Shown here in pieces: positions 13,101-24,672 of a DNA stretch of 64,000 nt. The first letter of the stretch is position 1. Each line of letters begins with the position of its first letter. The notes beneath the pieces are model-generated. The model saw only the letters and a program-made list of their open reading frames with translations. It had not been told where the DNA came from and did no database searches. The DNA comes from Aureobasidium sp. EXF-3400. Lineage: Eukaryota > Ascomycota > Dothideomycetes > Dothideales > Saccotheciaceae. The translations under genes and the position numbers were made by a program. The stretch covers positions 1 through 64,000 of the forward strand of contig SWBL01000107.1 in assembly GCA_024195585.1 (NCBI GenBank), in the 5' to 3' direction.

Positions 13101-13552
13101 TAGTACTGAGTGGCCAGTCTAAGTTGATGTGGTTAGCCTCTGCCAACAGCGAGCGCAGACAATGGAGGAGTTACCTCAGTGACACCAAACAACTTGACGC
13201 AGGTCTTTCCTCCATGAAGAGTACCTTCCTCGGCTTCGATTTGCTGGAAGCACAAACTGTCCCTTGTTTCGTCGAAGTCGTCCAGACTCGGTCGGGCCCA
13301 TTGTTGGTCTTTCTCGGCATTGTGTTGCTTGAGGTCATCGATGTCTTGTGTCAATTTCTCAAGGACCTCCTCTTCGAACTGGCTCTTGACTTGACTAGAG
13401 CCGGGACCGCCTGGTGTCTTGAAGTTCTTGGACTGGCCATTGAGCTTCCGGCGCTTTGAAGGACTATCGTTCTGGATACTCTGGCGGGATGAGGGTGCGT
13501 CGACGAGCACACGCTTATTCGGCTGTACGTCCTTGACCTTGGCGGCAGGCAT
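10102..13552 (-). CDS. POL3: DNA polymerase delta catalytic subunit
   Basis: Exons (minus) are 13552-13175, 13118-12753, 12702-10889 and 10840-10102, giving 1098 aa, the normal length. It is the lagging-strand replicative B-family polymerase with a proofreading exonuclease. Visible motifs: Exo [11 protein letters not shown] (~305), Exo [12 protein letters not shown] (~390), Exo III YCLKDAY (~500), motif [11 protein letters not shown] (~593-602), motif [17 protein letters not shown] (~690) and motif C YGDTDSV (~745-751). The C-terminus has two Cys clusters. CysB, the Fe-S site, is intact (C1050, C1053, C1063, C1068). CysA has C1000, C1003 and C1018, but its fourth position is Asp1021. Motif B has Ile at 695 where Phe is usual. 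The basic N-terminus (PNKR, PSKRRK) suits a nuclear signal. Introns are 50-56 nt and all keep the frame. Confidence 0.95.
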
Positions 13553-13975
13553 TTTGCTGATACTTGTCGTTGTGATAGAGAGCAGGCAAATGATGGCACA
13601 GCGACGCGTGTTGAACAAGTCCCCGCGTTTTGGAGGAAGTCGCGTCTCTCGAGCAATTTCCACCCAATGCGGTTGATGCTGACGGATGCTGACGCCGCAC
13701 CAATCACACCTTCCTCATGAACGTGATATCACATTCGTACTTAACCCGACGTACACAACCTCTCTATTGACACAAAATATCATGGCGACACCAGATTTGT
13801 ATATTCGCATATGCTGAGAAGCAATTTAAGCCATTACTTAACGAAGAACAGAAGAACACAAGAACAAAAGAAAAGGAACGAGACAAAAGAAATCTAGGTT
13901 GTAGAAAGCAAGCATGCTTTTCTTCAATCACGAAGCCGAAGAACCTTGCTCTCATTCCTCTCAAGCACTCGACCG
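13553..13975. other. intergenic, POL3 promoter side
   Basis: About 420 bp lies between the POL3 start and the stop of the RTA1-like gene, both on minus. No gene is seen. It should contain the POL3 promoter and the 3' UTR of the RTA1-like gene. Confidence 0.5.
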
Positions 13976-14851
13976 CTAGTTTGCGTTTGGAGCCACGAGC
14001 TTCTCTCCCTCCGCATTCTCCAGAGAACAACGACCCTTCAGCTTCTTGATAGCTCTGAGAAGTCTGCCAGGGTGTACAATGACGAATGCCCACATAAGGC
14101 CTGCCATCAACGTCGAATCGAAAATGTAGAGGTACACTTCTGAGTGCCCAGTAGGACCGTCTGAGCCTTCGACATACTCTGCGACACGAAAGATGTTTCT
14201 GATGAGTACTAGAACACTTGTCATGTACATGATCCGCAAATGCCTAACCCAATGGATGCTGTGGTGAATTGAGATGGTGGTAGGGCGAGCGTTCATTCGT
14301 CTATGAAAGACAAGAGCCACAATCATGAAGTAGGCGAAAACGACAAGTTGGATGACCAAGCCGATGATGGTTACCGTACGGCCAGTCTTCTGTACTGACA
14401 ACGAAGTAGTGCTTTGCATGCCGATACCGCCAATCTGGACAACAAAGCAGACTATGTCAAACAGCACGAAGATCTTCGACAGCCAGCGCGGACGGATGAG
14501 AGTATGGCTCTTGTCAGCATCCAGAGCAACGATGACTCTGCCGAGTGTCATGTACATGGTTGCCGCGAGAAAGATTGGCGCAGGGGTGAGAAGCAGAGCT
14601 TGTAAAACATACGCTCTGAAGTCGTTTTTACTGCTGTGTCCCCAGAATCGACCGTACATGCCTCCAACTTCCATGATACCACCAATGATCATCGGGATGA
14701 AAAAACATTGCCGCAACTTGGGAAGATAAAATATGTGAGCGACAGTTGCGATACCAAAGATCCCCATGAATGTGCTAGCAGCAGCAGCACTTGGTGTATA
14801 TGCGTACAAAACCAGATGGTTAGGATCGATATTGGTTGGAGCGAGAGCCAT
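13976..14851 (-). CDS. RTA1-family seven-helix membrane protein
   Basis: A single exon encodes 291 aa, the usual size for fungal RTA1-like proteins (lipid-translocating exporter/7-aminocholesterol resistance family). About seven hydrophobic helices are visible, starting near residue 22. Family-type features are the EVGGMYGRF stretch after helix 2, LLLTPAPIFLAATMYMTLGR in helix 3, and the RNIFRVAEYVEG block followed by a last helix with MAGLMWAFVIVHPGRLL. It probably acts in the plasma membrane. Relatives confer resistance to sterol-like toxins or affect lipid asymmetry; the substrate here is unknown. The gene is divergent from the Zn2Cys6 factor at 15516, 664 bp away, so that factor may control it (inference). 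Confidence 0.88.
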   Translation of the reverse strand: MALAPTNIDPNHLVLYAYTPSAAAASTFMGIFGIATVAHIFYLPKLRQCFFIPMIIGGIMEVGGMYGRFWGHSSKNDFRAYVLQALLLTPAPIFLAATMYMTLGRVIVALDADKSHTLIRPRWLSKIFVLFDIVCFVVQIGGIGMQSTTSLSVQKTGRTVTIIGLVIQLVVFAYFMIVALVFHRRMNARPTTISIHHSIHWVRHLRIMYMTSVLVLIRNIFRVAEYVEGSDGPTGHSEVYLYIFDSTLMAGLMWAFVIVHPGRLLRAIKKLKGRCSLENAEGEKLVAPNAN

Positions 14852-15515
14852 GTTGTCGAGTAATCTTGGTTGAAGTATACAGGAGCAGAGTTCCGTGTGT
14901 CAAATGTCTTGGAGAGAAGGGAAACAAGCGTAAGTAAATGACCCAACAAGGTAACGATGAGTTTCGAATGAACTGGTGGTGTGAATTCATAAGAAGGAAG
15001 GCGTCTTCTTAAATGTGTCTTCCGCTCGTGCGTGTACCATACGCAGAGCCCCATACTAGCGACCGATATACACCGAGATACAATCTTGCAGTATGCGCAA
15101 TTGCATCGAAAATAACACCAAGTGTCATGGAAAGCGTCAATCGCGTATTCAGACCCGTATGGTACAAACCTGGCTTGACAAACTAGGGCTACGATCAGGA
15201 CGCTCCCAGCTTCATGAGCCTTCCATCTGACATGCGTCTGTGGAGAGGCTTGATGATACTTTGGGCATAGCTCTGCTGTGTTTTGAAGATGAACTCAGAC
15301 GCATTCGATGCTACCCACGCATTCAGAAAGGGTCTTCTATACCTTGATTAGTGGTGGATTGATGCGATCTCTGACCATAGAGTTAGTGGGGGTCATAAAG
15401 CTATGGGCGCCATTATCTGAATCCGTCACTATCTCGTTCAATTCTCGTTTGAACATTGCTTCTTCCCAAAACTTCGACCTTCAGGTACTGTGCATCTACG
15501 TCTTGATTATGTACA
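14852..15515. promoter_or_regulatory. divergent promoter, RTA1-like / Zn2Cys6 factor
   Basis: This 664 bp separates two divergent starts and should hold both promoters. It contains an 11-bp sequence, TGTACCATACG at 15033-15043, and its exact reverse complement, CGTATGGTACA at 15156-15166. That spaced inverted pair is a candidate binding site. No coding region fits here. Confidence 0.5.
15033..15166. repeat. spaced 11-bp inverted repeat in divergent promoter
   Basis: TGTACCATACG (15033-15043) recurs as an exact reverse complement at 15156-15166, with 112 bp between the arms. The flanking bases do not extend the match. It may be paired operators for a regulator of one or both divergent genes. 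Confidence 0.55.
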
Positions 15516-16742
15516 ATGAGAGGCGGACCTGTTGGACCGCGGCAGAGAAGAAATCACAAAAAATCGCGTCACGGATGCGAAAACTGCAAGAAACGCCACT
15601 ATAAGGTCTCATTGCCTCCAGTGCTGGACTAAGCATAGCTGATGTGAACATAGTGCGATGAAGGGAAACCTTCATGTGGTGGGTGTACCAAACGAGATGT
15701 CGAATGCAGCTTCACCACATCTCAGGGTCCTGCTTCGGACGTGTCTGCCAACACCAAGGTCTTCAACGCCATCTCACACAATATCACCAACCACAATGGT
15801 GACACGGTGTCACCATTGCCTATGGCAGATCTTGAGCTACTCCATCAGGCCCTTACAAGTACTCAATACTCTATCACGCCGGACTCAAAACCTGACAAGG
15901 AAGAAAGCGGACTGCCTTTCCGATTTCCTTACTTGATGCATTCAAACTTGGCTTTGGCAGCGCTGCACCTCTACTCCGAACAGCCTCATCGGCCAGAACT
16001 ACTTTCTAGAGCAGCTGCTCATCAACAAGCTGCTCTGTCTCAGGCACGGCCTCACATCATAGATGTGACGGCTGAACACAGCCAAGCCATCCTCGGCTTT
16101 GCTGCCATCACTTCTATATTTGCGCTTGCTGAACCCGCCTATGACCCCCGTGGTCTTGGTTTGGCCCGTGATCCGGTTGACGAATTGCTCAATTCTTTCC
16201 ACCTTGGTAGAGGCATCAAGACCATCCTAAGTCAAGCATGGAGTGTACTCCAGCACAAGGACTCTGTCAAGAAGGTTATTGCGCTTCCCGACTACAATGC
16301 ACTCAAAGCTACGCTAGACGATACTTACCCTGTGTATCCGATCTTGCGAAATGTCATCATACAGAATTGCCACGATGACGAAGCAAATTCTTGCCTGGAT
16401 GCTCTTGAACTCTTGTTCTTCTACATGGCTATCAACGAGACGCATCGACAGGATGTTCCAGGGCCTATGTATGTTCAAATGTGGCCTGTAGACGTAAGCG
16501 CACACTTTCTCAACATGCTTGCGGACCGGAACTCCATGGCTCTACTTGTGTTGGCATATTATGCTGCGTTGATGAGGCTGAGATCGAACACTTGGTGGCT
16601 GGAACGATGGCCTTCAGCTATTCTCCAGCACGTCGCTTCTTTCTTAGATCCAACTCTAGCTTTCCACCTTGACTGGCCTAGGCAAAAGATTCTTCAGCTC
16701 GACCAGTCATTCCCATCCCCTGTGGAACTGGATGTCACCTGA
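15516..16742 (+). CDS. Zn2Cys6 transcription factor
   Basis: Exons are 15516-15605 and 15654-16742, giving 392 aa. The N-terminus is basic (QRRNHKKSRHG), followed by a complete binuclear zinc cluster. The cluster starts CENCKKRHYK before the intron and continues CDEGKPSCGGCTKRDVEC after it. The spacing is Cx2Cx6C-x6-Cx2Cx6C, as in Gal4-type factors. The 48-nt intron falls just before the third Cys, and its removal is needed to form the motif. The rest is the all-helical regulatory region seen in short fungal Zn2Cys6 regulators (upc2/sterol-uptake-like C-terminal type), with no other named domain. The ATG at 15516 is the in-frame start nearest the finger. Its position beside the RTA1-like gene suggests local regulation; the target is unknown. 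Confidence 0.87.
15794..15818. repeat. 25-nt near-perfect palindrome inside coding region
   Basis: Two 12-bp arms, CAATGGTGACAC and GTGTCACCATTG, flank a single central G. It lies in exon 2 of the Zn2Cys6 gene and codes HNGDTVSPL. Such a long odd palindrome is unlikely by chance and could form an mRNA hairpin or a dimer-binding site. Confidence 0.85.
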
Positions 16743-19700
16743 CCAAGATGATGGTGGAGCTCTTTGTATGTCCTCGCATGATCACCGAGCGCCATGGCAC
16801 TACTGGAAGTCATTGGCCCCAACAAAGGCTCGAGGCGCTCTATTTTCCATGCCATGCGAGTTACCGCAACTTGAGTCATCCAACGTTCTGGTGCTTTCGG
16901 GTGCTCTGTACCACACTGTCGATGAACATCTCACCCCTCCCAGAAGAAGCCGCGGAGGCCATTCGGCAACAAGGACGTCTTCTTGCACATGGATATCACA
17001 AAATGGTAGATCCGGGGAAAGGCTCGAATCGCCTACAGAGATCCGTCTGACCGAGCATTATGGCTATGGCATGAGGCTCGTGCATCCTACAAGTCGTGTG
17101 GTGGGAGACGAGACTTTTCTTCGAGCCGTTCTCATTCACAGAGCATGTTAATAACGGACGTCCAAAATTGTGCCCTCCACATGTCATGCAACGGAAGACA
17201 ACGACAGCTCGACTCAAATTTACAGACGGCGACATGATTGCGTATATCATGATGGCGGCGAACAGGCATTACTCGCGAAGTCGACGAGTCGTCTGACAGG
17301 GCCATACACTCTCGCTTCGAGCGGGCCGTCCGTAGTCCGAGTGTTTACATCACGACATCGATGTAGACAAATCTCAAGTTGTTAGCGATCATTTTCAGAT
17401 CTCAAGATGTATAGGCAAGCAGTTCCATGCATGCTTCACCATGATTTCAGAATGGCTCTCTGGACGACTTGTGGCAGTGACCCACAAGCATGCTGGAGAG
17501 TTGGCAGCCCTATCCGTTCTCAGCCAAACACATCGGCAGGAGCGTCTCCTTCTGGATTGCAGTGAGGGCTCGGGTAGCATACACCTTGGGCATCATATGG
17601 CAACGCCAATCATAGAAGCGTGCGTAATGGATAATGGTGCGACAAGAGGGCTGACAGAATCTACGATGGTGGCCTTTCGGACAAGGCTGAGATGTTGGCA
17701 GTAGAATGGTGGGAGAACGTTCTAGCGCGGCCTTGACACAGAGTGGAACTTGATACCAAGCGCCTTATCCGGCAGATTGTTAACTCGACTTCAGCGCGTC
17801 GGCTCGTGAGCGGGATGCTGAATGAGAGTTCATAAGAAGCAGCCTTGAGGTGAACGCGATTCATGGAGTGCATATTTGAGTGATACTTCCACTGGTTGCA
17901 TCTTGAGCGTCTTCCAAATATGTAGTCTTCCGCGTTCCTGACTTGGTAAGATAGACTCAGCAACGAGAACTTGTAGAAAGGACGTCAGATAAGAAAAGGC
18001 TAACGGGTTTGTACATCTTCTCCACGGGAGCGTGGTGTTTCATCTTCCCGGCCGAACACTCCTGCCAATATGCGAAACCAGACTTTGCTCCGTGATGACA
18101 TCGTATGTGTGTCGAAACACAGCAAGGCGCAAACAGTAGCTACGGTACAGATCGAGTACCGAATCATTCGACATATCAGTTCGAGAAGTATACCTCGAGG
18201 GTACCTTTATGAATCATGATGTTTCGAGACCTGGAGGAACCTTCGAAGGTACAAAGAAGCGACGCTAAAGATATATGAAGCAAAAATAGAAAGTCTACCA
18301 ACACTCGTATCCATGATTCGGTCCAGCGAGCCCGCTACCAGCAGAAACACAAATTTTCACCCAAAACAACTTGAATAAACAGTCAAGAACGCGAAGCACT
18401 TGTACCACGCAGATTCGGCTTGGTTTGCTGGGGAAGTAAGTTACAATACTCCGTAGTCACCTAATTAATATATTCTTGTTGCACGCAGATCCAGCGACCC
18501 GGACGGTAAAACTCCGATGTCTCTGCGGCGCACTGCGCTAGTGTTTTGCCCCGACCGTTGGCATCCTCGAGCTTCCTGTGTGGGTCCGACGTTGAAGGCT
18601 CGTGCATGCTGGCGGCGGGTGTTCCTGAATGGTGCCTGCGTTTTCTCTCAGGATCGTCAAGCCACGAGAACAGGGGTCAGGGGGCCAAGACAAAACACTT
18701 GCCGATCAGGTCAGCGAGCCAGAGTCCGAAGAGCACCAACACCCGGTCGAGCACGGCGCTTTGTGACGTCGGTTCAGCATGCAGCAGAGGGGAGTAAGAA
18801 AGAGCTAAGACCAAAACGGAGATACGGCCGACAAACAATCGAGGCATCGACCATGGTAGAAAGATAGCAGAACGTCGTCGCAGCTTGTGTGGTCCGGAAG
18901 ATGGGTATGGCGTTGTGTCTAGATGGCCTTCGCGGAAAGAGCATGCCTCTATGCGACCTTGTGGTCTTTATAGAATATAGGTCTAGTCGTGCCGTATATG
19001 CGGTCGAGAGCAGCCAAAGTAGAGGACACAGACACGACAGTGGACTGCTACTCGCGGACTAGCAGGGCACGGGGATGGGGGCGCGCGAGTTGGTCGCCAA
19101 GGCAGCGAGAAGCTGACCGAGTCGCGGAGGAGCCAAGTTAACCTACGGCACAATGCATTGAATGCATGCAGGGCAGGCAGTCGTCTCGCGACATGCGCGA
19201 CTGGCATTGGCAGGAAGGTGGAGGAGCATGACGGCTGGCGGCGGCAACTGAGCAGCTATTTACAGTGGTTGGACCGAGGAAGAGGAGTTCGTGTGTCTGA
19301 AGACGATGCACATTGGCTTTCGTAAGGCACAGCCTTGATAAGTGCGATATCAACAGCTGGACGCGTAGATATGAGAGGTCGACGACGACAGATGTTCAAC
19401 GCCAATGACGGCACAAGGGGAACATCACCTCTTGCACATCGGTCGGGCGGTTGGAACAAGTCAGAAAACAGACGAGCGGCCGTGGAGGTCGCAGCCCGAA
19501 GCGGCATGGTCGAGGTGGGTCGTGCCTGCCTCGTGCGTTTCAAACGTGATTCGCGCGGTTTTGGCGCCTGTGCTTGTGCTTGACTTTGCTCCGACTCGTC
19601 GACGAAGCCGTCAGTCTCAAAGGGGGGAGGGCACGCTCTTTCCTCGTGTGTGTTTCGCTCTTGCCCAAAGCACCTCCGTCTTTATCCTTGCCTTTCCCTT

Positions 19701-20138
19701 TGCAACATCTCTCTTTTCCCTTTCTATTGCTCCTGTGCGCCGCTTCATCACTCCCTTACGCTGCGGCCTAATTCTACGCACGCTCTATCCTTCTTTCTGC
19801 TTCTTAGCTCTGTTACCCGCTGCTTTGGCCAGTTTCGACACACCGCTCACTCCTTCCGGTTGTCAACTCCTTCCTGTTCTATCCAACAACTGCATCCTTG
19901 CATCTTTCCTAATCCGACTCTTTGACCCTCGTGCTTGAACTTCAGCTGTTGCTCTCGGCATTGTCTCGATTGAGCACACGGATTGACACGCAGACAAAGA
20001 CTCCCAGAACAACAATCAGCCTAGGCCTGAACTGCCTGCTTCTTTGACATTGCCTAGCTGCATCTGCCATTGGCGGCCTATAATCAACATCATCCACAAG
20101 TTCGCCTTTGGCCTACTATAATCATCAACACAAACACC
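16743..20138. other. 3.4 kb gap before the homeobox gene
   Basis: No intact gene is recognised. From about 16750 to 17700 the plus strand holds several medium open frames in different phases, broken by stops. They look like degraded or frameshifted coding sequence but match no family I know. 18000-18500 is richer in A/T and carries a 12-bp palindrome (ACCTTCGAAGGT, 18240-18251). From about 19600 the plus strand becomes strongly CT-rich, as expected of the promoter and long 5' UTR of the homeobox gene. Confidence 0.45.
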
Positions 20139-22398
20139 ATGGACTCCAAGGACATGGGTTCAATGGACTCGACATCGCCCGGCACTCCCTCGCCCGCGAC
20201 TCCCCTTACCGCAAACGGATCTTCTTCAAGAAGGCCACCGCGCAAGAGTACTCTCACCCAACAACAAAAGAACCAAAAGAGACAACGCGCCACCCAAGAT
20301 CAGCTAATCACCCTGGAAATGGAGTTCAACAAGAACCCCACCCCCACCGCCGCTGTCCGTGAGAGAATTGCAGACGAAATCAACATGACTGAGAGATCGG
20401 TGCAAATTTGGTTCCAGAACAGGTAGATCTTCTTGGTTTATCCAACCATCCAATCCGCATATCTAACAACATGACAGACGTGCCAAGATCAAGAACATTG
20501 CGAGAAAGAGCATTGAGAATGGCGAGGACTGCGAGAGCATTCCTGAGTCAATGCGCCGTCATCTTGCCATGCAAGCGCTCGAGTCTGGCAAGGGATTCTT
20601 CCCAAACCTGATGGGCCCTACCAGCAATGGCTACGCATACACTCCCGGCACCATGAGTCTCAACTCCGATGCCGGCAGCGGTAAAGTTGGTATGTTTGAG
20701 TATCAGATCTTCATGTCTACATTCATGGCTAATGCCTGCGCAGTCATCCAGCACTTTGCATGCCGCTCGCTCTCGATTGGATCCTGGCGCAGAGTTGGCC
20801 AGAGCCAGATGGACCTCATCATCTTCTACTCACCAGAAAAGGCCTGTGTCACGTACTACATCAACAACGACTCGGCCGGCTACAAGATTGAATACCCTTT
20901 CGCTTGGATCAAAAATATCAACCTTGTTCAGGGCGAGGTTACAAGCGCTGCTGACGGCGCTTCGCAAAGACTAGGCGCGCTGGTGGTCGAGTTGGTCCGT
21001 CCCCCGAAGTTCTACATGGACAGCTCAGGTAGCGGCGGCTTCTACGAGTGCGGTGATTTTACCGAGGACCAGCAAGCTAGCAAGGTCATGGTTCATCAGC
21101 TCGGCGGCCCTTCCAAGGCTCTCAGCGGTCAATTGGCTAAGCTCGTGTCTCTCGACTCTTTCCAGAACCGCCACGCACTGCTCGATCCCACTCACTTTGC
21201 CATGGCTGCTGCTTCGGCTCCAGTCTCGCCTGTCAACTTCAGACCCGCAAGTCAGCCTAATCACTTGGTGCACCCTCACTCAGGTGTCTTCCAAGACTCC
21301 GCCATTGGTCTCATGGGTCCGCCTGCCCCTCGTGGTCACAAGAGACAGCGCAGTCGTTCCGTGCCTGCTGCCATTGATCTCTCGATGCTCAGAAACAACC
21401 CTATGCCTTCGTTCCTCATTCAGCATGAGCCCAACACTCCTGCTCAGCCTCTGCAAGACAACGCTATCTTCGCCCCTCAGCCTCAACATCATCATGGTTT
21501 CTCGGCAGGTATGGGTCCCAACAATCTCAGCATCGATACTTCTGCCGGTTACGGCATGGACTTCAGACAATTCGCTGGGCCAATGTCTGCCACTACTCTT
21601 AACTCTCCTAGCGATTTCGGTACTCCTGGCTTCTTCAATCCTGGTCCTACCAGCGACATGATGGCTCACTCCAACCTCAACACCCCTTACTCGAGCTCTT
21701 TCCTCTCTGTCGACCCATCTGCTATGATCGGTACCAGCAACACGCCCGTTTCTTGCCTCAGCGGAGGCGATCCTATTATCGCAGACCAATCACCACCTCT
21801 TACAGGTCTTGGCCGCAGCCAGTCAGATGACATCTTCAACACGCCTGGAGGTGACAATGGTCTGAGCGACGATGCCCTTTGCCTTTCGTCCGATGTATAC
21901 AACAAGTCAATGGGTATGGGTTTCCACAGCCCTCTTCCTGACGAGCACCTGGGTTTCGACTCTTCCCTCTCAGACGCCCATTACGACTACAACTCGCCGA
22001 TTCCTGCAAACAAGATGAACCTGCCTTTCCGCATGCCCACTGAAACGCCTATGCATCAACAGTCGCCTAACCCTGCACATTTGGCCATGCACCAAGATTC
22101 TGCTATCGCTTTCCAGTCGCCTACTCACATGGGTCATGGTGACCCCGGCCACAATCTTTACCAGACCCCTAAAGTCAATGGCACTGGCATGTTCCAGGAC
22201 AGCAAGATGTACCAATCGCCTGCTCAGATGCACGATTCAAACTTCTCGACACCAGCTCACCACCCCTCGCATCTCCAGAACCATGATTTATATCACAGCC
22301 CAAGCTTGGGTGCCAACGATCAACATAACCAACATGGCGAGGAGATTGATATGTCGAGTTTCGTGCAGTACGGTACCATCGATCCCGCCAGCTTGTAA
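20139..22398 (+). CDS. homeobox transcription factor (MoHox2/Htf1-like)
   Basis: Exons are 20139-20422, 20478-20689 and 20744-22398, giving 716 aa. The homeodomain spans about 46-105, with [11 protein letters not shown] at its start, [13 protein letters not shown] in helix 3 and RAKIKN after the first intron. A second conserved block (about 166-300) has [40 protein letters not shown] and [21 protein letters not shown]. This homeodomain-plus-block layout is that of Pezizomycotina developmental regulators such as Magnaporthe MoHox2/Htf1, needed for conidium formation; I recall this from the family and rate it moderately sure. The rest is Pro/Ser/His-rich and disordered. The ATG at 20139 (ACCATGG context) is the first in frame. 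The long CT-rich upstream region fits a developmentally controlled gene. Confidence 0.88.
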
Positions 22399-22472
22399 GA
22401 GTAACAGGTGTCTTTCACACTACAGCCTGCTGGCGGGACTGGGCATCTCACCCACTGAGGGGTGAGAAAGGC

Positions 22473-22489
22473 AAAAAAAAAAAAAAAAA
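22473..22489 (+). repeat. A17 homopolymer
   Basis: Seventeen consecutive A on the plus strand lie 75 bp after the homeobox stop codon. This genomic tract could mis-prime oligo-dT cDNA or vary in length. Confidence 0.9.
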
Positions 22490-22952
22490 GCAACAGCCAC
22501 TGATTGGCTACGAACTACATGCGCGAGCGAGAGGCATAAGATGCTCACTTTGTTTGCTTGCCGGATAATCTTTGATTCCAGTTATCTCCTTACCTTTGCG
22601 ATCTCTTTGAGTCGGACCATTTGGACCAGGTGGAAATGTTTTTGGGTTGGTTAGGAGTTGTCCTTCATCTTTCGCTTTTTCTTCGATTCTTGTATACCCC
22701 GATGTTTCTTCTCTTCCTTTTTCCTGTCGATTTCATGGTTTGCTTCTGAAGCGTTGCTCATTCAAACCCAGCTTCTACAACACTTATCTTCTGTTCCACC
22801 TTCCATCGCTATTCGTTTGAAGCATCACATTCAAATCGCTTTCAATCACACTTATCATTCTAGTGTTTAACACACTACGGGCATCAGCGTATCGATCTCG
22901 ATCTCGACAGCTGTTAGGCCGCTCGATTCGAACGGACAAAGACAAACGCTCA

Positions 22953-22982
22953 CGCCCCCTTGAAAGAAGCGATAAGGGGGCG
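22953..22982. repeat. 9-bp GC-rich inverted repeat with CCCCT cores
   Basis: CGCCCCCTT (22953-22961) pairs exactly with AAGGGGGCG (22974-22982) across a 12-nt spacer. Each arm contains the CCCCT core of stress-response elements bound by Msn2/4-type factors. It could also be a hairpin in a 3' UTR. Confidence 0.6.
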
Positions 22983-24672
22983 GAAGAAAGACGTTATGCA
23001 CATCCGTTACGGCACCCGGGTGGCCTTGGCTCTCGAGGCCGAGCATCCTGATGACGCTTTTTGTTTCTATTTGTTTCTTTGTTTTGTTTCCTTGTTTATC
23101 TTTTCCTTTGTTTGAGTGTGGCCGGGAGGGAAGAGGTGGTTTCAGCCGAGGCGGTGGGAAGACTCGGCGATACTGTTGGTCAGGCGTTCGTTGTACTTGT
23201 AGTTCTAGCATACTCGAGTGAGAGTTGCGTCCCTCATCCATCGTGACGGCAAGGCTGGGTTCCTCCGTCAAGTGGAAGGAAGGTTCTCATCCTCAGACAT
23301 CTCAAATCATCGTTGTTATCTCTGTGCCATCACATCAACTTTCTAGACCTTTTTCAAACTGTGGATCCTCCACTGTCCTTAACCATGCTTTCTTCCAGAC
23401 TCGGATGCTTGTTGCAGGATAGGGGGCAATCCTTGACAAACTGGGTTTTGCGGGTAAGGTGGGCTCTGTGCGGGTATCAAGACAGGCGGGAGTTCCAGGG
23501 GTATTAACGGCTAGGCGAAGAGAACCTAAGGAGGAAGCATGAAAACGTCTACCGGCATGCTTGTGACTTTGTGTTAGCGTGCCGGTGAGCGAGACCATGG
23601 GAATAGAATATCGATATATGCATAATCGTTTTCGGTGACAAAAGCATCAGAAGATCGAGAAGGATGATGATGTTATCAGACGGACCATGGCACGTGATGG
23701 AAGTACATTGGCGAATGTACCTTCCGTGTTTATATTTCTGTTGAAGTTTTGTTTGTTTATCCTGGTATTCTTTCTGGTCGGTAGCTAGGTTTAATCATGG
23801 CTAGCTAGGAGTTTGATCTTGTTTTTCTGTCTTGATTGTGTGATGGTGTTTGTCTTGTTGCTCTAGAGTCGGGGTCGCTCCTCTCGACTGCTGAGTCTAG
23901 AACTCAGCACAGAACTAGTATTTTAGACCATTTTGTTTAGATAAGCAAGACTTTTACTTGATATTAGAATGTCATATGGCACTTTGGTGTCAAAGATATG
24001 ATCGTGGGGTTTCAATATTGTGTAAACATCGTGTTGTCCAATATAGTTGCGATGCGGAATGTACAGTCCCATGACATTAGAAATACAATCACCAACTCAC
24101 AAACCTGCTGTGCTTTCTGAATTTCCAGTACAATGAAGGTTATTACTTTGATAGGCGCAATGCAACTACCACGAGGGCCATTTCGTACTTGCATTTCTGT
24201 TTACCGTTGTTGATTCTCGCGACTGCCCAATGTTCCGTCGAACTTGTCTTTCACATCGTTCATCATGCCAGTCACGGGGCCAAACCCAGACTAGATGGGA
24301 TACCAGATATTCTTGTGGCTCTCTTGGGATCCTTGTATACATAGATTATGCCAGAGATGATGTAACATGGGCTGTTCAATGGACTGCCCAAAGATAATAG
24401 CTGACATGATATCCTGTCTCGTGATTAAATACACAAAACATTACAGTAGGACTAGACTGACAATATAAGAAGGAAAATAGCAGAAAGAATGCGCATTGAA
24501 AGATGAGTGTATGATGCGGATAGTGTACGCCGTTTCGCTATGCCCAACAAGTGAAAGAAAAAAAGAGGAGAATATGAAGAAAAACAAATGCATCTCACCA
24601 ACCAAGGAACAGCAGAAGGAGAAATGAAGGCCAGAAAAAAGAAAGGAAGAGGACCTTCTCCACATGCCTTTC

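Larger units (their letters stand above)
22399..24672. other. 2.3 kb convergent intergenic region
   Basis: No gene is recognised. It holds an A17 tract just after the homeobox stop, a T-rich section (22660-22720 and 23050-23120), a GC-rich inverted repeat at 22953-22982 and a short inverted repeat at 23890-23908. It probably includes a long 3' UTR of the homeobox gene. Confidence 0.5.

Noticed and set aside
23890..23908. 7-bp inverted repeat GCTGAGT/ACTCAGC
   Set aside because: Short and in plain intergenic sequence; easily due to chance.
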